Below are positions 48,998 through 55,874 of a stretch of 64,000 nt of DNA, one piece after another; position 1 is the stretch's first letter; the number at the start of each line of letters is the position of its first letter. The DNA is from Clostridium sp031626875 (GTDB lineage Bacteria; Bacillota; Clostridia; Clostridiales; Clostridiaceae): contig NZ_JANDMF010000019.1 of the NCBI RefSeq assembly GCF_031626875.1, positions 1-64,000 of the forward strand. The letters run 5' to 3'. A program made the position numbers and the translations under genes. The notes under the pieces were generated by a model that was not told where the DNA came from, ran no database searches, and saw nothing but the letters and a program-made list of their open reading frames with translations.

Positions 48998-49789
48998 TCA
49001 CATATCAAAATATGCATCAATATAATCAGTATGTCTTGCAACTCTTAATAAAGTAAATACCCTACTGAATTTTGGCTGATACAAAGATTCCTCTACTATC
49101 TCAAAGTCATCACTATTCTCCTTAAACCATATATCACAACTTAAAATTCTTTTTACATTTTCATTACTGTATCTATTATGTAAAAGTTCTTTGGCTGCTG
49201 ATCCTTTTATAATTCCAGACTTCAAGTTTAATTCAAAGCTACCTGACTTTGCTTGAACTATCTTTCTTCCATTACCATAATATATTAACGCCATAACTCT
49301 GTCTTCAGTGTTTGCTATTATCTTTCTTGTCATTGCCCCTAATGATACATTGAAATCCTGAGCTAATTCCTTTATTAAATCCAAAGTTATAACTTTATCC
49401 TGAATTTTATCATGTAATATATTGGTTGGTATTAATAGTTCTGATGCAAAAATATCAGCTTGATTTTCTTCAATATTATCTGAATTAAAATCTCCAATAT
49501 TAGAACATGTACACATATTACTATGCCATGGGATAAAAAAATGTCCTACTTCATGAGCTATAGAGAACCTTTGTCTTGGTACATACAAAATCTTTTTATC
49601 ATTTATAATTATATTCTTTTTTCCCTGAGAAACAATCAAAAGGGCTTCGGCAGAATTAATATTTTCGTAATTGACTTTTATATCATAAGATTCGCATACT
49701 TTAAAAATATCTATAGGTGGAGTTAAATTTAATGCTGAAAGAATATCCTGAGCATAAATCTCAGGATTATTTTCATATAAATACCTCAT
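48998..49789 (-). CDS. ImmA/IrrE-family metallopeptidase
   Basis: The 263-residue protein has the zinc protease motif FSIAHEVGHFF (His79-Glu80-x-x-His83), followed by the helix EENQADIFASELLIP (108-121) that carries the third ligand. Both are hallmarks of the ImmA/IrrE (COG2856) family. ImmA cleaves phage or element repressors and IrrE controls stress responses. The C-terminal 100 residues form a separate beta-rich domain. The ATG lies five bases after the stop of the YgiT-HTH regulator, without a good ribosome binding site, so translation is probably coupled. The natural substrate would be that neighbouring regulator, which is inference. Confidence 0.88.
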   Translation of the reverse strand: MRYLYENNPEIYAQDILSALNLTPPIDIFKVCESYDIKVNYENINSAEALLIVSQGKKNIIINDKKILYVPRQRFSIAHEVGHFFIPWHSNMCTCSNIGDFNSDNIEENQADIFASELLIPTNILHDKIQDKVITLDLIKELAQDFNVSLGAMTRKIIANTEDRVMALIYYGNGRKIVQAKSGSFELNLKSGIIKGSAAKELLHNRYSNENVKRILSCDIWFKENSDDFEIVEESLYQPKFSRVFTLLRVARHTDYIDAYFDM

Positions 49790-49794
49790 ACTAA

Positions 49795-50238
49795 TTATAA
49801 ATATTTAGATATTATTTCAGTATCTTTTTCATTTAACTCTCCACTTTTGCCTCTTGCAGCAATATCATATGCTTCTTCTCCGCCCATAAAAGATTCTATA
49901 TCTTTTCTAATAAATCTCCATTCCCTACCAAACTTGTGAGCTTTTAGTCTACCATCTCTTATCATATTATATATTGTCTGATTGCTAACTCTTAATAAAT
50001 CTGCTACTTCAGTTAAATTTAAAAAGTCAGGCTTTTGTTCTTCTCCAACATTAACTAAACTTTTACTTAGCTTTTGTAGCATAATAGCATCATTTTTTTC
50101 TATTATAACCTCACCACATTTTGGGCATACATAAGCATTAACTCCATCTACAGTTAATTTATAAGCGCCCCATCCTGTATTAACAGATGTGGTTTTCTTC
50201 TCCATTTCACTGTTACAAATATAACACATCTTACTCAT
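49795..50238 (-). CDS. MqsA-like regulator: YgiT-type zinc finger plus excisionase-type HTH
   Basis: The 147-residue protein starts with a YgiT-type zinc-binding module (Cys5, Cys8, Cys38, Cys41), which also occurs at the N-terminus of the antitoxin MqsA. The region 72-118 is an excisionase-family helix-turn-helix (LNLTEVADLLRVSNQTIYNMI...GREWRFIRKDIESF). It should bind DNA, probably the three 20-bp repeats in front of the operon, and neutralise the DUF4258 partner. GGGAGAG precedes the ATG, two bases after the DUF4258 stop. The antitoxin role is inferred from the domain pair and gene order. Confidence 0.85.
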   Translation of the reverse strand: MSKMCYICNSEMEKKTTSVNTGWGAYKLTVDGVNAYVCPKCGEVIIEKNDAIMLQKLSKSLVNVGEEQKPDFLNLTEVADLLRVSNQTIYNMIRDGRLKAHKFGREWRFIRKDIESFMGGEEAYDIAARGKSGELNEKDTEIISKYL

Positions 50239-50240
50239 AC

Positions 50241-50573
50241 CTAATATCTCTCCCTTCTTCTTAGTACATCATTAACACATTCCCAAACTTCTTCTTTTGT
50301 CTTGCACACAGTAATAATTAGAGGCGTATCTAAAGCAGCAACAACTGTATATACTTCTGTCTTTTTACCTGTTGCTTCCTGAAATAAAACTTTAATATCA
50401 TTAGTTCTTCTATCAGTTTGAAATTCTATAGTCTTTCCTTTTATTACACACTCTAACACTTTATCAATGTCAATTTCACGTTCTGACATTCTTTCTATGG
50501 CATGATCAGTAAAATCAAACTGACCCTCTCTGACTTTTTTGCGAATCATTTTTTCAGCTAATTGTTCTATCAT
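50241..50573 (-). CDS. DUF4258 protein, probable toxin of an MqsRA-like pair
   Basis: The 110-residue protein contains the DUF4258 signature TDHAIERMSEREID near residues 22-35, then beta strands with KTIEFQTDRRT, KVLFQE and TPLIITVCK. The fold is expected to be of the RelE/BrnT type and is commonly encoded beside YgiT-finger proteins, where it acts as the toxin, presumably an mRNA interferase. The gene comes first in a three-gene operon and has its own promoter and operator repeats upstream. GAAGAGGT precedes the ATG. Toxicity has not been shown from sequence; the pairing is the evidence. Confidence 0.8.
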   Translation of the reverse strand: MIEQLAEKMIRKKVREGQFDFTDHAIERMSEREIDIDKVLECVIKGKTIEFQTDRRTNDIKVLFQEATGKKTEVYTVVAALDTPLIITVCKTKEEVWECVNDVLRRRERY

Positions 50574-50597
50574 AGATTATTACCTCTTCTTATATAT

Positions 50598-50626
50598 AAT
50601 ATACACCCTATAGCGATTTTTTACAA
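50598..50626 (-). promoter_or_regulatory. Promoter of the DUF4258/YgiT/ImmA operon
   Basis: On the minus strand TTGTAA (50621-50626) and TATATT (50598-50603) are separated by 17 bases, about 25 bases before the ATG. The -35 lies within the first operator repeat. Confidence 0.6.
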
Positions 50627-50680
50627 TAAAATATTATAAATTACTATAAAATATTATAAATTACTATAAAGCATTATAGC
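50621..50680. promoter_or_regulatory. Three 20-bp direct repeats overlapping the -35 box: operator
   Basis: The unit TTACTATAAAATATTATAAA occurs at 50641-50660, with one change at 50621-50640 and four at 50661-50680, in perfect 20-base register. Each unit is also partly palindromic (TATAAAATATTATA). Being close to two helical turns, they would put bound protein on one face of the DNA. Confidence 0.8.
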
Positions 50681-50850
50681 ATCATTTTAATGACATATGT
50701 ATAACAAGTCTTAAATTAAATGCTTGTACATTTAAATCAATGTGATTCTAATGCTAGAAATTTAACCTTAAAAGTTTTATTTATTTGTTTACAATTTTGA
50801 CACCAATTCATTGTCTTTGTGTTATATTTTTTGATCTATAAATTAGTTTA

Positions 50851-50928
50851 CTATATTCCACTTTGATCTCTATTCAACAATACTTTCTGAAGCAATGAAT
50901 CTAATGTATCTCCATTAAAACTTTTAAC
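50851..50928 (-). pseudogene. Possible C-terminal gene remnant
   Basis: The minus strand reads a short open frame, V-K-S-F-N-G-D-T-L-D-S-L-L-Q-K-V-L-L-N-R, ending at a stop at 50851. It has protein-like composition but no start codon or ribosome binding site. It may be the tail of a lost gene. I cannot name the family and the stretch is too short to be sure. Confidence 0.25.
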
Positions 50929-50947
50929 TTATATTATATAACCTAGA

Positions 50948-52042
50948 TTATAAATTATAATTAGGCATCTTCACTACTGAATATTCAATGTCATTTTCAG
51001 TTACATCTTCAAAATTCATAAATTTTATGCTATCCATCTTTATTTTCAAATGTGTTCCAAATTCTATATTATCCATTTCAATTGATTTATTGTTGTCACT
51101 TAATACAGCTGGAGCTATAAAAAATTCTTTTTTAGCTTCTACTTGTTTCTTGAATATAGCTAAATTATTTCTAAACACATCAATATCCATATATTGATAT
51201 CTAGAAAACACTGTAAAAAGTGTTTCATCTATAAAAAAGCCTTGTTTTTCTGCTCTTTTTATACATTCATCCATATTAGTAGTTATGTGTACAAAATACC
51301 CATCTTCAATACCAATATTCTTTTTTTCAATGATAGAGATTTCTATATCTTTACATACATCTTCACCACAAAGCTTTTTCCAATCCTCAAATATCTTACT
51401 TGCACTTTCTTTATCTTTGTATAACAAAGCCATTAAAGGTGGATTTTCATTTTTAGGATCAAACATGTATGCCACACCACTCCATTTAGCTTTGTCCCAA
51501 GTCTTTAGATCAATCATTGATGTAACAAACATATTTTTTCTTTCTCTAGCTTGCAATATATTCTTTTCCACTTCACCAAGTGGCGGCTTTATAGTATTTT
51601 TTATACCTTTTAACCTATTGCATAACTTTTTAAAATCTTTTTCCCTATCTACATAATAATATGTTGAGCTTTGTATTGGCTTTAATATCTTTGTAGTACT
51701 ATAATCATTAAATACTACTGGTATAAATTTTGTGTTGTTACAACATGATTCATACAAATGTTGATATATAATATTTAACTCCCAATTTACACCTTTTCCT
51801 TCTCCAGATTTAAAATTCATTACCTTATCATAGTACAACTGTGTACATATTATAAGTACATAATCTGAATTCTCAATTTGATTATCCATCCATCTTGGCC
51901 ATCCTTCTGGCGGACTCTCCTCATATTGATCAATATTTGCATCTATGTTATGACTTCTTAAGATATTTGAAAACTCTAATACCTTATCTGCAAATTGTTC
52001 TGTATCATGAGCATATGATATAAATACTTTAGGTATAACCAT
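50948..52042 (-). CDS. SEFIR-domain protein, probable TIR-like defence effector
   Basis: The 364-residue protein opens with a SEFIR domain (about 1-150), a relative of TIR. Box 1 is KVFISYAHD at 5-13, then EGWPRWMDNQIENSDYVLIICT (46-67) and a TIR-like conserved Glu88 in NWELNIIYQHL. Bacterial SEFIR and TIR domains are known as NADase effectors in anti-phage systems. The C-terminal half (150-364) is an unassigned alpha-beta sensor-like region. I choose the ATG at 52042 because AGGGGG precedes it; the longer frame adds 20 unlikely residues. A RES-domain gene, also linked to NAD+ consumption, lies upstream. Confidence 0.82.
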   Translation of the reverse strand: MVIPKVFISYAHDTEQFADKVLEFSNILRSHNIDANIDQYEESPPEGWPRWMDNQIENSDYVLIICTQLYYDKVMNFKSGEGKGVNWELNIIYQHLYESCCNNTKFIPVVFNDYSTTKILKPIQSSTYYYVDREKDFKKLCNRLKGIKNTIKPPLGEVEKNILQARERKNMFVTSMIDLKTWDKAKWSGVAYMFDPKNENPPLMALLYKDKESASKIFEDWKKLCGEDVCKDIEISIIEKKNIGIEDGYFVHITTNMDECIKRAEKQGFFIDETLFTVFSRYQYMDIDVFRNNLAIFKKQVEAKKEFFIAPAVLSDNNKSIEMDNIEFGTHLKIKMDSIKFMNFEDVTENDIEYSVVKMPNYNL

Positions 52043-52073
52043 GCATATTCCCCCTAACCACTTACATAGACTA

Positions 52074-52222
52074 TTAACTAAATAATTCTCTTTTAAATGC
52101 ACTCTGCATTAATAAATTGTAATTATCATCCAAACTTTTCAAACTCTCTTTCATTTCAAATTTAGGTCTAATCACTTGTCCTTCTATTAATAGCTCTTTT
52201 TTCCCATATGATAAACTTTCAT
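52074..52222 (-). pseudogene. Frameshifted small ORF between the RES and SEFIR genes
   Basis: An ATG at 52220-52222 has a strong GGAGG five bases upstream, but its frame stops after 11 codons. A -1 shift at an A6 run (minus strand, 52197-52202) would open a 49-codon product containing ELLIEGQVIRPKFEMK and ending RELFS. The family is unknown. It is either a decayed gene, a homopolymer error, or chance. Confidence 0.35.
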
Positions 52223-52270
52223 AAATTCCTCCATTTAATTTTTACAATTTTATTGAAAATTTCTTATTAT

Positions 52271-53371
52271 TCAACCGCCTCCAATATCTGGCTTTACAGG
52301 TCCAAGTAGATAGTTATACCTAATATTCGTTATAATCAACCTATTAATACTCTTCACCATTACCTTACCTTCTTGTATAGGTCTTCCAAATATCGCTATA
52401 TTTTGAGACATTATTGATTGCTCATGTGCTTGAAATTGGGGTATCCGTCTATTTGAAATACCATATAGAACTGATTGATGTGGCATTGCTCCATTTCTAA
52501 TGTAGCTAAAATAAGATGGATATATTATCCCATCAAATCCCGCTTCTCTCACTGCTAAACTTATTTCACGTGTTATCTTATAAGCATGTATTCCTGCAAG
52601 GAATAACATATTTACAGCCAAATCCAGGCTTTCAAACTCAGATATATTTTTATTTTCATTCAAAACACAAGATAGATTTAAAAGTTTCAATTGTGATTTC
52701 GGAAGTAATGTTGCTACGTATAATTCATCTTCTGTGCTTGCACGCATTTCATGTATACATAATTCCAAATCTGGTGAAGCATAAAGAACTGGATTTCCAA
52801 TAGAATCTAAACGTCCACTTCCCAATGATTGCTCTGGAGGACTATCAAATTGTCCCGGACTAAATGCAATGTCTTTTCCATTTCTTATTCTATACAAAGG
52901 TGAATCGTTTGAAGTTATTATAGTTTCTGGATATTCCCTCAAAATCTGTTTTATAATATTACACCGTTTATCTTTATCAAGTAGAGCTTTTAATGGTTCA
53001 ACTTCACCATACATCCATGCTCTTGGTCCATAATAAAAAAATCCTATTCCAAGTTTATTTTCAAAAATCGTCACGTCTTTTTCTAAATTTCTATTTAAAT
53101 CTATTGAAGTTTTTTGGCAGGAATTATATTTAATTTCTGGAAAGGCCCCATAATCGCATTTAACTACTGATCCCCAAACAAAGAAACTATATGCTAATGC
53201 CTCCAACTGCTCTATTGTTAACTTTTTACCTTCATTTGAACCACAATTTGGGCATAAATCATTTCTACTGTCACCAACTTTTTCTGCATCTAGCCTTAGT
53301 CCTTGATCAAAAAAACAACTTGAACAAGCAACAATTCTTTCATTACTGTTTTTGTCATCAAATAGCTCCAT
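52271..53371 (-). CDS. RES-domain protein with N-terminal zinc finger
   Basis: The 366-residue protein has a four-cysteine zinc finger (Cys16, Cys19, Cys40, Cys43), a helical region resembling the HEPN/RES N-terminal domain (about 50-150) and a RES domain (about 155-345). The RES Arg-Glu-Ser residues are visible as YRIR (160-163), CIHEMR with Glu208, and PSYFSY with Ser286/Ser289. Stand-alone RES proteins are NAD+-degrading toxins with Xre-type antitoxins. No such partner is adjacent here, so the N-terminal region may hold activity in check. I choose the ATG at 53371 with AAGGGTGA upstream over a longer frame. The gene probably belongs to a defence module with the SEFIR gene. Confidence 0.82.
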   Translation of the reverse strand: MELFDDKNSNERIVACSSCFFDQGLRLDAEKVGDSRNDLCPNCGSNEGKKLTIEQLEALAYSFFVWGSVVKCDYGAFPEIKYNSCQKTSIDLNRNLEKDVTIFENKLGIGFFYYGPRAWMYGEVEPLKALLDKDKRCNIIKQILREYPETIITSNDSPLYRIRNGKDIAFSPGQFDSPPEQSLGSGRLDSIGNPVLYASPDLELCIHEMRASTEDELYVATLLPKSQLKLLNLSCVLNENKNISEFESLDLAVNMLFLAGIHAYKITREISLAVREAGFDGIIYPSYFSYIRNGAMPHQSVLYGISNRRIPQFQAHEQSIMSQNIAIFGRPIQEGKVMVKSINRLIITNIRYNYLLGPVKPDIGGG

Positions 53372-53529
53372 GAAAATCACCCTTTCATAGTCAATAATTA
53401 TTCTAATTATATCCATTTTATCATATTATACCAAATACATCGAACTCATTTTCATCCCTCATACAGTTACCTCCTTATGAAATTAAGTTCTTTGTTTCGT
53501 AACTACCCAAGGACGACTTAAAATATAGC

Positions 53530-53580
53530 CAAAAAAATTAGTTACGATATATATTTATCTAATATACAAATCGTAACTAC
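53530..53580 (-). terminator. Terminator with TAGTTACGAT inverted repeat
   Basis: TAGTTACGAT (53539-53548) and ATCGTAACTA (53570-53579) pair perfectly and are followed by seven T on the minus strand. A further TCGTAACTA occurs at about 53498. No intact gene stands immediately to its right. Confidence 0.65.
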
Positions 53581-53640
53581 TTCTCATGCTATTTTATTCA
53601 ATTTTACCCGTTAAGGATGAGTGTATTACCTGTCTAAACC

Positions 53641-53723
53641 TTATTTCCACTCTACTCTTTAATATTATATTCAATTAATAAATGCTTATTTTTGTGTTTC
53701 TATTATTTATTTTATTTATCTTA
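53641..53723. repeat. Direct repeat copy 2, guaA-3'-like att site candidate
   Basis: This is the second copy of the repeat at 48841. The core is GAGTGGAAATAA on the minus strand (one change from copy 1), and the similarity runs to the right for about 70 bases only. It separates the SEFIR/RES/toxin-antitoxin block from the restriction-modification and mobilisation block. Confidence 0.6.
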
Positions 53724-54185
53724 GATTCGGCAAGTGAAACAATAAAGTATTGATATTACTAGCATTTATGCTTTTAAAAATCAAACTACTCACCATCCCT
53801 AGGTTCCTTAAAAGATTAAAAGCTACTATCATCTAAAATGTTAGATTTAGACCACACGAATAAAACTTAAAGGCTGAACTATTATGCTCATGTTTATACA
53901 GCTATTCTATTTTTGCCACTATGCTATGCTTGGCTTCATACTGTTCTTACATAAAATTATGGTCAACATTCCAAAATATAATCATACATATTAAAATTAA
54001 TTGGTATCCTCCTCTGCTCCCCTTTGATTTGATAAGTGATTTTTCGTTCCACAATTGTAACCATCCTTTCTATTTTGTTACACTATATAACTCTAAGGAC
54101 ACATAAGAGTACGCTAATAATTCTACATATTTTAGGTTTTCCCCCCCTCCAAAATATAGCCTTTTTATATGGGAAACTAACTTTT

Positions 54186-54267
54186 GAATGAAATAAAAAG
54201 ACAGTCGTATAGATCTAAAAGCACCGTATTTCAATGTTTTCCTACCTATAAGGCTGTCTATTTTATT
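54186..54267 (-). terminator. Terminator of the hsdRMS operon
   Basis: AATAAAA-GACAG-TATAG pairs with CTATA-CTGTC-TTTTATT around a ~33-base loop. On the minus strand the 3' arm runs into TTTTTATTTC. It lies about 130 bases after the hsdS stop. Confidence 0.6.
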
Positions 54268-54400
54268 CGTTTCAGAGTACCCATTGCTTAATTCTGCGAA
54301 AATTCTTTCGAAAGGGGGCTGTGGTCTTTTCTTTTTTAAGCTCTGGAGATTTAACCTACAACACCCTATACCACTTCAATTGTTTACTTAACCTATTCAG

Positions 54401-55873
54401 CTACTTTACTAACTGTTGACAATAAGGTAACATTTCTTCTATTTTCGCTACAATACGTTTTTGTTCTGCTAATGGTGGTAATGGAAAAAGCATATTTTGA
54501 ACACTCTTTCTATCTATACCTGGAATAACTCCCTGTCCCTTTTCTTTTATTAAAGAAACATTAGCTTTTAAAAACCATTTTATATATGACATATTCATAA
54601 ATTCAAAGTACTTTATAGCCATAATTTGTCTTGCAATATGAGCTTCTTCAATATCGCATGTTACAGTTTTACCATACCCTGATCCTTTACAGACTAACAG
54701 AATATCACCCGAATTAGCAAGACATCTAGGTGTTTCTGTCCACCTACTTACAATTACTCCTTCATCTGATAGGCTACTTGCTCCTGTGATATATGGAATC
54801 CCTTTATATTGATCATTATATTGGTCTGGCTGAAAGTCTTGTCCTGACAATAAATTAATTACGTCGCCAAATCTCACCCACTTCCAACTCCCAGGTATCT
54901 CAAAAGCTACCTCATCCTCAGTAATTTCAGTGAGTGGCTTTTCCTTCTTAATCTTCTTTTCCTTTATAAGCTTTTCTTTTTCTTCTTGTATCTGCTTATA
55001 GAGTTCTTCGGCAGTACCATCTTCCTCTCTTTGCTCCACTAACTTTCCTTGGATGGCATATTGCAAAATTGACTTTTGCATATCTTCTGGGAACTTCTTA
55101 TTAAATATCTCTAATTTAGAATAGGCTTTACCGTATTTTTCTATGTAAGGAATTAACTCTTCTATCTTTCCTACGATACGCTTTTGTTCTTCATATGGAG
55201 GTATTGGTAATATGCAGTTTCGTAGTTGTGTTTTACTAAATTTAGGCATTGCGGTTCCTGAAGTAAATTCATTTAATAGTTTTTGTCCATAAAACGATAA
55301 TATTATATACCTAATAAAGTTTGTCATTATATTATCTAAACATTTAACCATAATTGAATTTGGAGCCAATGTCATAGGAATATCTAGTATTGGAATAATG
55401 AATGCCTTACCTATGGATGCACCTATATTACTTAGCATCAATTCTCCACCAAATAATCTTGATTTCTTAAGAAAGTCATAACTTGTTTCATCTACATATG
55501 TCAAATCATAAGAAAACCCATTCGAAAAGTCCTGTGTTTTAACTAATAATGCATAATTTTTCTCTTTATATGTTTTGACATTGTTTCGCAAAGATGCAAA
55601 ACTTCCGTTAGCAACGTAGTCAGTAGAATATAGAACCGCATCATTAAACCTCACCCATTCCCAACTCCCAGGTATCTCAAAAGGCACTTCATCCTCAGTA
55701 ATTTCTGCCAGTGTTTTTTCCTTCTTAATCTTCTTTTCTTTTATAAGCCTTTCCTTCTCCGCCTTTATCTCTTCTATCAGTTCTTTAGCAGTACCTTCCT
55801 CTTGTCTCTGTTCAACCAGTTTTCCTTGGATAGCTAGTTGAAGTATACTGTTCTTCAAATCCTGTGCATTCAT
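54401..55873 (-). CDS. hsdS: Type I restriction-modification specificity subunit HsdS
   Basis: HsdS sets the bipartite recognition sequence of the type I complex. The 490-residue protein has two target-recognition domains separated by a conserved helical region. Its two halves repeat the same segment: ILQLAIQGKLVEQRQEEGTA near 14-33 and ILQYAIQGKLVEQREEDGTA in the middle, each followed by a Lys/Glu-rich coiled coil and FEIPGSW[EK]WVRF. Typical ends are PPYEEQKRIV and PPLAEQKRIV. I choose the ATG at 55873, one base after the hsdM stop, because GGAGG stands eight bases upstream. The repeated segments could allow exchange of recognition domains by recombination. Confidence 0.94.
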   Translation of the reverse strand: MNAQDLKNSILQLAIQGKLVEQRQEEGTAKELIEEIKAEKERLIKEKKIKKEKTLAEITEDEVPFEIPGSWEWVRFNDAVLYSTDYVANGSFASLRNNVKTYKEKNYALLVKTQDFSNGFSYDLTYVDETSYDFLKKSRLFGGELMLSNIGASIGKAFIIPILDIPMTLAPNSIMVKCLDNIMTNFIRYIILSFYGQKLLNEFTSGTAMPKFSKTQLRNCILPIPPYEEQKRIVGKIEELIPYIEKYGKAYSKLEIFNKKFPEDMQKSILQYAIQGKLVEQREEDGTAEELYKQIQEEKEKLIKEKKIKKEKPLTEITEDEVAFEIPGSWKWVRFGDVINLLSGQDFQPDQYNDQYKGIPYITGASSLSDEGVIVSRWTETPRCLANSGDILLVCKGSGYGKTVTCDIEEAHIARQIMAIKYFEFMNMSYIKWFLKANVSLIKEKGQGVIPGIDRKSVQNMLFPLPPLAEQKRIVAKIEEMLPYCQQLVK

Positions 55874-55874
55874 C

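Larger units (their letters stand above)
53372..54400. other. 1-kb accessory gap between hsdS and the RES gene
   Basis: It holds a terminator with TAGTTACGAT arms (53530-53579), direct repeat copy 2 (53641-53723) and a terminator for the hsd operon (54186-54267). A 33-codon minus-strand ORF at 53963-54064 has a weak GAAAGG before its ATG and contains VERKITYQIKGEQRRIPINF. It could be a remnant, but I cannot place it. The rest shows no coding signal. Confidence 0.5.

Noticed and set aside
50621..50680. CRISPR-like short repeats
   Set aside because: The three 20-bp units are directly adjacent without spacers and overlap a promoter, so they are an operator.
53963..54064. 33-codon minus-strand ORF
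   Set aside because: Only a weak GAAAGG precedes it and I cannot link it to a family; kept as a remark in the gap description.
54270..54360. Possible insertion-sequence remnant in the hsdS downstream gap
   Set aside because: The sequence around AAGGGGGCTGTGG looks different from its surroundings, but I find no transposase frame or paired terminal repeats.
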